This document shows, piece by piece, positions 14,846 through 21,982 of a stretch of DNA of 34,295 nucleotides (position 1 is its first letter; the number at the start of each line of letters is the position of its first letter). Location: positions 1-34,295 of the IMG/VR virus record IMGVR_UViG_3300024243_000054. One strand, 5' to 3'. Made by a program: the position numbers and the translations under genes. A model generated the notes under the pieces. That model was not told the origin of the DNA, searched no databases, and worked only from the letters and a program-made list of their open reading frames with translations. Source of the stretch: a virus.

Positions 14846-16803
14846 GAACACACATTCGTAGATTTAAACTATCAGATACATTTATAGAGCAATACAAAGA
14901 TCGTGAAGTCCCGTGGGGTCCTCTCGGTTATGTAACTTTTAAACGCACCTATGCACGCCGCCTAAGTGAGTTCAACGAGGAGGCTACTGGAACTGAGGAG
15001 TGGTTCCAGACTTGTAGGCGAGTCATCGAGGGAATGTTTGACATGCAGAAGCAGCACGTCTACAAACTCGGTCTTGAGTGGAATGACGCAAAGTCACAGA
15101 AGACCGCTAAAGATGCCTATGACAGACTATTCACTCTAAAGTGGACACCACCCGGTCGTGGACTGTGGATGATGGGCACCAAGTTTGTAAACGAGCGCAC
15201 AGCCGCTGGCTTATTTAACTGCGCTTTCCGCTCCACTAGAGAGGTAGGTACCAAGGGTGGCTACTTGTTCTCTTGGATGATGGACGCTCTTATGTTGGGC
15301 ATTGGTGTCGGTTTCGACACACTAGGTGCTGGCACGCTGACTATTCAGAAGCCCGACCTAACAGAAGACATTTACACCGTTCCAGATTCTCGCGAAGGCT
15401 GGGTCGATTCAGTGAAGATTCTGCTAAATGGATTCTTCCACGGCGCTAAGGTTCCAAAGTTTGACTATTCAGCCATTCGCCCCTACGGCGCACCAATTCA
15501 CGGCTTTGGTGGAACATCAAGCGGCTCTGGACCTCTTGAAGAACTACACGCTAGCTTGGTAGAGCTTTACACTGGTCGCATCGGTCAGGAGATCACATCT
15601 GTTGACATCGTAGACACAGAGAACCTCATCGGTCGTTGTGTTGTCGCCGGCAATGTTCGTCGTTCTGCGGCGTTGGCTCTCGGAAATCACGAAGATCGTG
15701 ATTACCTACAGATGAAGAACGATCCAGAGAAGCTGGCTCACCATCGCTGGGGTTCTAACAACTCTTTCCACGCCATCGTCGGTCAGGATTACACTTGGCA
15801 CGCAGAGCAGTCACAGAATAACGGCGAGCCCGGCTACATCTGGCTAGACAACGCAAGAACTCGCGGTCGTTTTGCTGATCCTCCGAGAGACGACGATAAG
15901 AATGTTATGGGCTTCAACCCGTGCGTCGAGCAGCAGCTTGAGGATGCCGAGCTTTGTTGTCTTGTAGAGACATTCCCGGCTAAGCACGAGACTTACGAGG
16001 ATTACCTCGCTACCCTCAAGATTGCCTACCTTTACGGCAAGACCGTTACCCTCGCCAACACACATTGGGCTGAGACCAACGCAAAGATGCTAAAGAACCG
16101 CCGCATTGGACTCTCCCAGTCCGGTGTTGTTCAGGCATTCAACAAGTTTGGTCGCCGTAAGTTGATGGAATGGTGCGACAATGCTTATGAGCACGTTAAG
16201 GGTCTTGACGCAAAGTATTCTGATTGGCTTTGTATTCCAAAGTCTGTCCGAATGACCAGCATTAAGCCTTCTGGCACGGTCTCTCTTCTCAATGGCTCAA
16301 CCCCCGGCATCCACTACCCCGAAGATGAATACTACATTCGTCGCATTCGCTTTGCGGCTGATAGTGACATGCTCCGTGCCCTCAAAGAAGCAGGATACAA
16401 GATTGAGCCTGACCACTACTCTCCGAACACTATGTGTGTTGAGTTCCCCGTTCACGAGGAGCACTTTGTTAAGGGCAAGAGAGAGATCACAATGTGGGAG
16501 CAACTAGAGATAGCAGCACAATACCAACACTACTGGGCTGACAACTCTGTTTCTATCACAGTCACCTTCAAGCCAGAAGAAGCGGCAGACATAAAGACTG
16601 CCCTTGAGATGTATGAGACGAGATTGAAGGCTGTTTCTTTCCTTCGCTATGAAGAGACTGGTTATGTCCAGGCTCCTTATGAGCCCATTGACCAAGAGGA
16701 ATACGAAGCTCGGATTAATACAATCACTCCGATTGTTCGTCTTGCGACTAATGAGGGCGGCGCAGGAACTAAATTTTGTGATAGTGAGTCGTGCTCTCTA
16801 TAA
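14842..16803 (+). CDS. nrdJ: Adenosylcobalamin-dependent ribonucleotide reductase (class II, monomeric RTPR type)
   Basis: 653 residues, slightly shorter than the Lactobacillus enzyme (about 740). The catalytic residues are visible: Cys127 in NCAF and Cys372 form the redox pair, Cys361 within NPCVE carries the thiyl radical, with Asn359 and Glu363 beside it; the 11-residue spacing between 361 and 372 equals that of Cys408/Cys419 in L. leichmannii RTPR. PSGT and the phosphate-binding loop follow near residue 480. The C-terminus ends CDSESC (646-651), the C-x4-C shuttle that is re-reduced by thioredoxin; a thioredoxin-like gene lies at the end of the window. It makes deoxynucleotides without oxygen or a second subunit but needs host or environmental B12. 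It is co-transcribed with the helicase. Confidence 0.92.
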   Translation: MRTHIRRFKLSDTFIEQYKDREVPWGPLGYVTFKRTYARRLSEFNEEATGTEEWFQTCRRVIEGMFDMQKQHVYKLGLEWNDAKSQKTAKDAYDRLFTLKWTPPGRGLWMMGTKFVNERTAAGLFNCAFRSTREVGTKGGYLFSWMMDALMLGIGVGFDTLGAGTLTIQKPDLTEDIYTVPDSREGWVDSVKILLNGFFHGAKVPKFDYSAIRPYGAPIHGFGGTSSGSGPLEELHASLVELYTGRIGQEITSVDIVDTENLIGRCVVAGNVRRSAALALGNHEDRDYLQMKNDPEKLAHHRWGSNNSFHAIVGQDYTWHAEQSQNNGEPGYIWLDNARTRGRFADPPRDDDKNVMGFNPCVEQQLEDAELCCLVETFPAKHETYEDYLATLKIAYLYGKTVTLANTHWAETNAKMLKNRRIGLSQSGVVQAFNKFGRRKLMEWCDNAYEHVKGLDAKYSDWLCIPKSVRMTSIKPSGTVSLLNGSTPGIHYPEDEYYIRRIRFAADSDMLRALKEAGYKIEPDHYSPNTMCVEFPVHEEHFVKGKREITMWEQLEIAAQYQHYWADNSVSITVTFKPEEAADIKTALEMYETRLKAVSFLRYEETGYVQAPYEPIDQEEYEARINTITPIVRLATNEGGAGTKFCDSESCSL

Positions 16804-16824
16804 CTCGCAAAAATAAATAAATAA

Positions 16825-16886
16825 AAACCGGACATTTGTTTTTTATAAAACTACTTATGTATGAAGGAGAAGCAGATGTCCGGTTT
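16825..16886 (+). promoter_or_regulatory. 11-bp inverted repeat across the HNH gene start
   Basis: AAACCGGACAT (16825-16835) is a perfect reverse complement of ATGTCCGGTTT (16876-16886). The right arm begins with the start codon; the 40-base loop holds the AAGGAG site and a TATAAA box (16844-16849). Long transcripts from RNR could hide the start codon in a stem, while transcripts begun inside the loop would not. Confidence 0.65.
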
Positions 16887-17604
16887 ACCTTTTAATGAAA
16901 AAGAGATCTCTTTTATAAAAGAGAGTTATGGCGAACTCACAGGGGCAGAAATAGCCAAAAGAATTGGAAGACCAAAGAGTTCTGTTTACTATCAAGCAAG
17001 AAAACTTGGTTTACATAGAACTTGTACTTCTGAATGGCCAAGAAATAAAATCCCACTCGGCAGGAAAGTAGGAAAACTAACCATAATTGGTGCTGCTGAA
17101 GCTACCAGAAAAGGCTATAAAAAATGGCTATGTGAATGTGATTGTGGAAACAAGAAGGCAATCTTGGCTTCTCACTTAAAGCAAGGAAATACCAAGTCTT
17201 GTGGCTGTATTAACAAAAAATCAGGTCAAAAACATTTTAATTTTAGAGGTGTTGGAGAAATTCACCAGAATACTTTCAATAACTATAAAAGATCGGCTAA
17301 TTTACGTGGCTCCAAAAGCCACAGAGAGACGATAGAGTTCTCAATAACAATTGGCTTTGTATGGAATCTTTTCTTAAAACAAGATAGAAAATGTGCCCTC
17401 TCGGGTTTGCCAATAGAATTTGGGCGTAGGGCGTGTGATCCTTCAACCGCTTCTCTAGATAGAATTGATAGCGCTAAGGGTTATACCGAGAATAATGTAC
17501 AATGGGTTCATAAAGATATAAATTATATGAAACGAACTTATAGCCAAGATTATTTCAAATCTTTATGCACCGCAGTGGCTAATAATGATAAGATAGAAAT
17601 ATGA
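16876..17604 (+). CDS. HNH homing endonuclease with N-terminal helix-turn-helix
   Basis: 242 residues from the ATG at 16876, which has AAGGAG 6 bases upstream; the ATG at 16861 would include the ribosome site. Domains in order: a GcrA/sigma-like helix-turn-helix (GAEIAKRIGRPKSSVYYQARKLG, split about residues 23-45), a four-Cys zinc element (CECDCGNKK then SCGC, about 89-115), and a C-terminal HNH nuclease with CALSGLPIEF, the SLDRID loop holding the catalytic Asp-Arg-Ile-Asp, GYTENNVQWVHKDIN and a following helix. It most likely cuts a ribonucleotide reductase or neighbouring allele lacking it and spreads by repair. The gene is strongly AT-rich beside nrdJ, a sign of recent arrival. Expression may be controlled by the inverted repeat at its start. 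Confidence 0.85.
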   Translation: MSGLPFNEKEISFIKESYGELTGAEIAKRIGRPKSSVYYQARKLGLHRTCTSEWPRNKIPLGRKVGKLTIIGAAEATRKGYKKWLCECDCGNKKAILASHLKQGNTKSCGCINKKSGQKHFNFRGVGEIHQNTFNNYKRSANLRGSKSHRETIEFSITIGFVWNLFLKQDRKCALSGLPIEFGRRACDPSTASLDRIDSAKGYTENNVQWVHKDINYMKRTYSQDYFKSLCTAVANNDKIEI

Positions 17605-17613
17605 GAGGTAAAA

Positions 17614-17844
17614 ATGAAGTTCAATCACTTGCTCAATGAAAAAGAGCGATTACAATTTTGTAAAAATAGAAACCTTGTTGTTTGTAAATGGAAGCCTGTC
17701 TCTGAAGGGCAGGCAACCGCAGGCAACAATGTTTGCGTAAGTATGCTATGCGATGAGTGTGGAGCAAGAACTGAAAAGTTCCTACACTCTGAAGACTACA
17801 AAACACACGAAAAAGTTATTTTAAAAGAGGTAAATGATGATTAG
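17614..17844 (+). CDS. Small protein of unknown function with a CxxC motif
   Basis: 76 residues, started by an ATG with GAGAGG 5 bases upstream. It contains two clusters of Cys: an early Cys16/Cys24 pair and LCDECGARTEKFLH, which together with nearby His residues could bind zinc. The last 10 codons overlap the start of the GroES-like gene in another frame, suggesting translational coupling. No family recognised; a small regulator or adaptor protein is possible. Confidence 0.6.
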   Translation: MKFNHLLNEKERLQFCKNRNLVVCKWKPVSEGQATAGNNVCVSMLCDECGARTEKFLHSEDYKTHEKVILKEVNDD

Positions 17845-18106
17845 ACCAGTAAACAGACACATCCTAGTTGATTACAATCCCCCACAGGAGAAATCAGACT
17901 CTGGGATCTTATTGCCAGATGACTACAAAGCTCCAGAAGAGAACCACATCATAGTAAAAGTTCTTGGCGTGGCTGACGATGTGTCATTTGAATGCGAAAA
18001 AGGTGATCAAATCGTGATTGATAAGAAGATGTTGAGCGATTTAGTTATCGATCATTCTACTTATTACACGATTTTAGAGAACTATGTAATAGGGGTAATC
18101 GATTAA
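17837..18106 (+). CDS. groES: GroES-like co-chaperonin (T4 gp31 analogue)
   Basis: 89 residues from the second of two adjacent ATGs (17837), which is better spaced from AGAGG than 17834. It follows the Cpn10 pattern: MIRPVNRHILVDYNPPQEKSD for the first strands, then SGILLPDDYKAPEE, which corresponds to the mobile loop with its hydrophobic Ile-Leu-Leu contact to GroEL, then VKVLGV, KGDQIVID and a closing strand YYTILENYVIGVI. In T4, gp31 replaces host GroES so that GroEL can fold the large major capsid protein; the same job is likely here. It directly abuts the endolysin gene, which starts at the next base after its stop. Confidence 0.85.
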   Translation: MIRPVNRHILVDYNPPQEKSDSGILLPDDYKAPEENHIIVKVLGVADDVSFECEKGDQIVIDKKMLSDLVIDHSTYYTILENYVIGVID

Positions 18107-19000
18107 ATGAATAAAGACTTTTACAACCAGTCATCAGCATCCAACCTTGGCTGGGATCCAACTTGGTTTGGTGAGAAGTATTTTGATGATAAACTTGTAA
18201 GAGCAGTAAAGCGATTTCAAAAGCGCTATGGGTTGAAGGCTGATGGGCTTTGCGGTCCATCTACCTTCCGCCGCCTTTGGGTTGAGAGACAAGAAAACAT
18301 TGACGATCACAAACCTGAAGATCCACACTATTCAAACTACATTGTTTACAATGGCGAGTTTACCCCTATTAAGTGGGACAAATTAGTTCTATGGTCGGAG
18401 CGTGGTGGTCTTGCCGCCCGCTCCGGCACTTACTATGATTACACAGGCAGACCAAAGCGCGACGTTAAGTTGTTCGTCAACCATTGGGATGTCTGTTTGT
18501 CCTCAACACAATGTCAGAAGGTTCTAGATAAACGCGGCATTTCCGTCCACTTCTTGATTGACAATGACGGCACAATTTACCAGACCCTAGACCTCCAGCA
18601 CGCAGCATTCCACGCAGGTAATGTAAACCGCAAGTCCGTTGGCGTTGAGATCACAAACGCTTACTACCCAAAGTATCAGAGCACCTATGTTCGCAAGGGC
18701 TTTGGCGAAAGACCCGTGGTAGAAGATGCTTGGGTTCATAACAGCAAATTAGATCCGTTCCTTGATTTCTACCCAGTCCAGATCCAAGCACTCCAAGCAC
18801 TATGGCAAGCTATTCATAACGCTTGCGATGTTCCATTGGACACCCCAACGAACCAATTCGGTAAAACCTCCACAGGTTACGAGCAGGCTTGGACTTACGG
18901 CAAGGAACGCGGATTCGTCAGCCACTACCACGTCAACAAGAAGAAGATTGACTGCGCAGGGCTAGACATAAAAACCTTGCTTCAAGACCTTGACGACTGA
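18107..19000 (+). CDS. Endolysin: peptidoglycan-binding domain plus N-acetylmuramoyl-L-alanine amidase
   Basis: 297 residues. Residues about 20-60 form a peptidoglycan-binding (PG_binding_1) domain: VRAVKRFQKRYGLKADGLCG followed by PSTFRRLW. Residues about 120-290 are an Amidase_2/PGRP fold: NHWD with zinc ligand His126, SVHFLIDNDGTIYQ, then HAAFHAGNVNRKSVGVEI, and a C-terminal SHYHVNKKKIDCAG with His273 or His275 and Cys283 completing the site as in T7 lysozyme. It would cut the amide between N-acetylmuramic acid and the peptide stem. No signal peptide is visible, so a holin is presumably needed, and I see no clear holin here. Binding domain at the N-terminus is common in phages of Gram-negative hosts. 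Confidence 0.88.
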   Translation: MNKDFYNQSSASNLGWDPTWFGEKYFDDKLVRAVKRFQKRYGLKADGLCGPSTFRRLWVERQENIDDHKPEDPHYSNYIVYNGEFTPIKWDKLVLWSERGGLAARSGTYYDYTGRPKRDVKLFVNHWDVCLSSTQCQKVLDKRGISVHFLIDNDGTIYQTLDLQHAAFHAGNVNRKSVGVEITNAYYPKYQSTYVRKGFGERPVVEDAWVHNSKLDPFLDFYPVQIQALQALWQAIHNACDVPLDTPTNQFGKTSTGYEQAWTYGKERGFVSHYHVNKKKIDCAGLDIKTLLQDLDD

Positions 19001-19018
19001 CCTGCGACCTGTTATGTT
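18990..19018 (+). promoter_or_regulatory. Promoter of the thyX operon
   Basis: TTGACG (18990-18995) overlapping the endolysin end, a 17-base spacer, and extended -10 TGT-TATGTT (19013-19018), identical to the -10 of the GIY-YIG promoter. A 6-bp inverted repeat GTTATG/CATAAC (19011-19016, 19024-19029) overlaps it. GGAGG and the ThyX ATG follow. Confidence 0.7.
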
Positions 19019-19038
19019 ATAGACATAACGGAGGATAG

Positions 19039-19761
19039 ATGTATAGCAAGTCAATTGAGATCTACAGCGATGGCATTGGTCGCGTAGATTATGTAAATCA
19101 CATGGGAGACGATCTCACAATCGTAAACGCTGCACGAGTATCATTCGGCGTAGAAAAGGAAGAACTAGATGGAAGAGACAAAAAGCTTATCAGCTACCTC
19201 ATCAAACACAGGCACACTTCGACTTTGGAGCATAATCTCATTACTTTCAGGTTCAGTGTTCCTCTTTACGTTCGGTCTCAGCACCATCGCCATAGAACAT
19301 GGTCTTATAACGAGATTAGTAGACGTTACACTGATGTGAACATTAAGTTCTATGAACCAGAAGCGTTCAGAACTCAACACAAGAGCAACCGACAGGCAAG
19401 CAATGCCGAAGAGTTGATTGATCCAGAGATTATGCGTAAGCACCCAGAGATGGCACACGAAACTCCCTATACGGCGTCCAAACTCATCACCCAACATCAC
19501 GAAATTTCTTTAAAGTTGTTTGATGATTTGATTGCTGCTGGCGTTTGCCGAGAACAAGCCCGTGGAGTTCTACCACAGAACCTCTACACCGAATACTACG
19601 GCACGGTTTCACTGTCAAATTTGCTAAAATTCATTGATCTTCGCACCCACGAAGGGGCACAATGGGAGATTCAAAAGGTTGCCGAGGCTTGCTTGGAGAT
19701 TGCTACGGATCTGTTCCCTGTAACCGTGGGTGCTTATCGTAGGATTAGAGAAAATGCTTAG
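19039..19761 (+). CDS. thyX: FAD-dependent thymidylate synthase
   Basis: 240 residues, the usual length. The ThyX signature is complete at 84-97: RHRTWSYNEISRRY (RHR-x3-S-x4-S-x-R). Upstream, HRHTSTLEHNLITFRF and later EQARGVLPQNLYTEYYGTVS and LRTHEGAQWEIQKVAE carry the other FAD- and dUMP-binding residues. It methylates dUMP to dTMP using methylene-tetrahydrofolate and reduced flavin, releasing tetrahydrofolate, so the phage need not carry a dihydrofolate reductase. It is unrelated to the ThyA of T4. Driven by the promoter at 18990-19018 with GGAGG before the start; its end overlaps a 34-residue open frame. Confidence 0.93.
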   Translation: MYSKSIEIYSDGIGRVDYVNHMGDDLTIVNAARVSFGVEKEELDGRDKKLISYLIKHRHTSTLEHNLITFRFSVPLYVRSQHHRHRTWSYNEISRRYTDVNIKFYEPEAFRTQHKSNRQASNAEELIDPEIMRKHPEMAHETPYTASKLITQHHEISLKLFDDLIAAGVCREQARGVLPQNLYTEYYGTVSLSNLLKFIDLRTHEGAQWEIQKVAEACLEIATDLFPVTVGAYRRIRENA

Positions 19762-19858
19762 TAGATTCTTTTTATACCTGTCCCGACTGTTTGATACAAA
19801 CAAAGACAGAGGACACGAAAGAGATGGAACTTACCACAATTGGGAGAACGAAGAATGA
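19754..19858 (+). CDS. Possible 34-residue protein coupled to thyX
   Basis: ATG at 19754 lies inside the last codons of thyX; the frame ends in a TGA that overlaps the ATG of the next gene (ATGA). It therefore fills the 93-base gap exactly, linking both neighbours by overlap. The first 14 residues are hydrophobic and basic (MLSRFFLYLSRLFD), the remainder polar and charged. No family recognised. The overlap at both ends supports it more than the sequence does; no clear Shine-Dalgarno. Confidence 0.45.
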   Translation: MLSRFFLYLSRLFDTNKDRGHERDGTYHNWENEE

Positions 19859-20103
19859 CAAAAGAAATAGCAGAGACGATAATAAAAGAAATAAACACAG
19901 ATCTTGAAACAATTTCTGATTTCTGTCATTATAATCGAATGTCCGAAGAAATTACTTTTATGGAAAATGCCACAGAGATTTTCAAAAAGCACATCAATCT
20001 CAGCGAAGAAGAAGAAATGCTAATTCGTGTGGCTCTGTCTGTTGGATACTCAGCCCGCTCAAGGAGAACGAAGAATGAAAATCGAAGGACCACTTTGGAT
20101 TGA
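19855..20103 (+). CDS. Small acidic helical protein, unknown
   Basis: 82 residues starting at the ATG at 19855, just after GGGAGAACGAAGA. The protein is almost entirely helical by composition, Glu/Ile-rich in the first 60 residues, with a basic end (ARSRRTKNENRR). No family recognised. The 16-base stretch around its start (GGAGAACGAAGAATGA, 19843-19858) is repeated exactly at the start of the next gene (20063-20078), pointing to reuse of one ribosome-site cassette. It overlaps the next gene by 29 bases in another frame. Confidence 0.6.
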   Translation: MTKEIAETIIKEINTDLETISDFCHYNRMSEEITFMENATEIFKKHINLSEEEEMLIRVALSVGYSARSRRTKNENRRTTLD

Positions 20104-20440
20104 ATCCAAGCCCGAAGAGGGCGAATTCAGCGGCAGCACAATTTACATCCAGTTTATCTCTTTTAATGACAAAGAGATAGACTATGAAAATCCTCATCAC
20201 ACAGCAAAGGTTATGAGTGCTATGCTGACGCCGAATGATGTAGAGACAATGGGCGACAAAGACCCAAGCTCTCTTTTCACCACCATCGCTACTACTCGCT
20301 GGGCAACAATCCCAGACTATTTACAGAAAAGCATAGCAGCGCTGAAGGTGTTTGGAGAAGACACAGTAGTCGCTAGGCGTCATTGGTCTCTTGAAGACGA
20401 TAACCTTGTTCCTATTGTTGTGGAGAGAATCAAAGGCTAA
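20075..20440 (+). CDS. Unknown 121-residue protein
   Basis: ATG at 20075 with AAGGAG (20061-20066) upstream; a longer frame from a GTG at 20027 is less likely. The sequence alternates strands and helices: a KIEGPLWIESKPEEGEFSG start, a central SAMLTPNDVETMGDKDPSSL segment, then two helices and a beta strand NLVPIVVERI. Ser/Thr and acidic residues are common. No membrane segment or known motif seen. It lies in the thyX operon among other small genes of unknown role. Confidence 0.6.
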   Translation: MKIEGPLWIESKPEEGEFSGSTIYIQFISFNDKEIDYENPHHTAKVMSAMLTPNDVETMGDKDPSSLFTTIATTRWATIPDYLQKSIAALKVFGEDTVVARRHWSLEDDNLVPIVVERIKG

Positions 20441-20462
20441 CTATTTATACTCGGAGAACAAA

Positions 20463-21095
20463 ATGAAAAAAGTTATAACAGAGTGGAAGGAATTCTTAAC
20501 AGAGAGTTCAATCAGTCGCACCTATGAACACATTCTTAACCACGACACCGGGTTTATGACAGCGTTTCGCGACAACACTAAAGATAGAACAAAGTGTATG
20601 CCTGATCATAGCAACACTATGGAGAACTATGAGCGCAACCGCCAGCTAAAAGCTGTTCTGCTCAACAAGGGCTATGGCGTCACAGATGTTGATGGAACCT
20701 ATATTGAGGATTTTGGAACAGACGCAGCCAAAGAGGTCAAGGAAGACTCCTTCTTTGTTGTGAATCTTAAAGATGATCCAAACTTCAAGGACACAATAAC
20801 TGGTCTCGGCGAGCACTTCTGTCAGGATTCTGTCTTATTTGTTCCTCGCGGCGGCGAGCAATCTTACATTATTGGAACAAACGACGCTGACTTTCCTGGC
20901 TACGGCAACGAAGAAGAGACAGGCGAGTTCCTAGGCGGCAAAGAAGGTGAGTTTATGACTCGCGTTGGTAAGTCAAAGAGACCAATCCAGTTTACCGAGG
21001 GTCTTGAAACTAAAGCAAGAATGCAAAACAACACCAAGTTTCTTATCTCACGACTCGCAAAGCAGGTCCTACAGGAGATGAAGGGGGATAGTTGA
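20463..21095 (+). CDS. Unknown protein, DUF3293-like pattern
   Basis: 210 residues from the ATG at 20463 with CGGAG upstream. A central block reads NRQLKAVLLNKGYGVTDVDG then TYIEDFG, a VKEDSFFVVNL strand, and later LGEHFCQDSVLFVPRGG and YIIGTN. This order (N-R-x-L helix, G-Y strand, E-x-S-F strand, F-x-Q-x-S-V helix-strand) recalls DUF3293, a small family of unknown function in bacteria and phages. The end is a helix with basic residues. The gene stops in a TTGA overlap with the next gene. The family match is by eye and moderate at best. Confidence 0.55.
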   Translation: MKKVITEWKEFLTESSISRTYEHILNHDTGFMTAFRDNTKDRTKCMPDHSNTMENYERNRQLKAVLLNKGYGVTDVDGTYIEDFGTDAAKEVKEDSFFVVNLKDDPNFKDTITGLGEHFCQDSVLFVPRGGEQSYIIGTNDADFPGYGNEEETGEFLGGKEGEFMTRVGKSKRPIQFTEGLETKARMQNNTKFLISRLAKQVLQEMKGDS

Positions 21096-21982
21096 ATCCT
21101 TACTACGATGAAATTGTAGTTGGTTCTTCGCTTCGCGCTCTCCTGTTTGCTTCTCTTAACGATTTCCCGGTGTTTTTTACAACACCAGAGAAGCCCCACC
21201 AATTTGATCACTTCTCGCCTTCTGTTGACTTGTCTAGTTGGGGTCTCCATAATGAGTCACAACTTTGGACGACTCCAATTGGCGAGAGATCAACAGGGCA
21301 GCCTAAGACAGCATTATGGGAGCATCTTCTTTTTGTTCTCGGACTTAAAGGACTTGCTCCGTTCTCTGATCTATGTAGTTCATTACGAATTTACGAAAAT
21401 GAATTGACAGGTCACTCCGACTATGCTAAGTTGAGGACAGTAAGATTTGGCGTGTGCCACTACTTTGATGAGCACGCAACCTATAACCTTTTATCTTGCG
21501 AGGATAAGCCAAAAACCTATCAAGTTTATGACACTTTGGCATTCTCAAGAGGAGGGAAACACCACCTTGATCTAATAGAGACTGAAGATTCATTTTGTAA
21601 CAAGATTTGGTTTTACTTATCACCTAGAATCGATGGCAGGCTGCCCGTGAAGGATGCCTGCGTGCTTTCAATTTTAACAGAAGAGCAGATAGATGACTTT
21701 GATTTTTCAGAGACCATAGTGAGGCTCACAACCGTCAGTAAAATGAGGGAATTAGGACTGAGAGGAACAAAGAATGGATGGCAAGCAGATGGAAAAAGAA
21801 GATACAGAAGTTTCAAGGTTGAAGCGATCAATCGTGATAAATTCCTATCATCTCCTCCAGTTTGGTTGGAGACAGATTCGATCAAAGTTCCGAAGATTAC
21901 TGAAGAAGCACTTCTACTACGACTCCCCGACATAGCGAGAACACAAAAAAGAATTCTGGAAAGATTATGGCTAAACACCTAG
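21092..21982 (+). CDS. Unknown protein with a Rossmann-like N-terminus
   Basis: 296 residues, probably started by TTG at 21092 with AAGGGGG just upstream, overlapping the previous stop (TTGA). The N-terminus YDEIVVGSSLRALLFASLND is a hydrophobic strand, Gly-Ser-Ser turn and helix, as in dinucleotide-binding Rossmann folds, although the GxGxxG pattern is not intact. The rest has mixed strands and helices with aromatic residues and no motif I know. Its last 16 bases overlap the next gene, which looks like a nucleotidyltransferase, so the two may act together. An FAD/NAD-linked enzyme is one possibility; function unknown. Confidence 0.55.
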   Translation: MNPYYDEIVVGSSLRALLFASLNDFPVFFTTPEKPHQFDHFSPSVDLSSWGLHNESQLWTTPIGERSTGQPKTALWEHLLFVLGLKGLAPFSDLCSSLRIYENELTGHSDYAKLRTVRFGVCHYFDEHATYNLLSCEDKPKTYQVYDTLAFSRGGKHHLDLIETEDSFCNKIWFYLSPRIDGRLPVKDACVLSILTEEQIDDFDFSETIVRLTTVSKMRELGLRGTKNGWQADGKRRYRSFKVEAINRDKFLSSPPVWLETDSIKVPKITEEALLLRLPDIARTQKRILERLWLNT

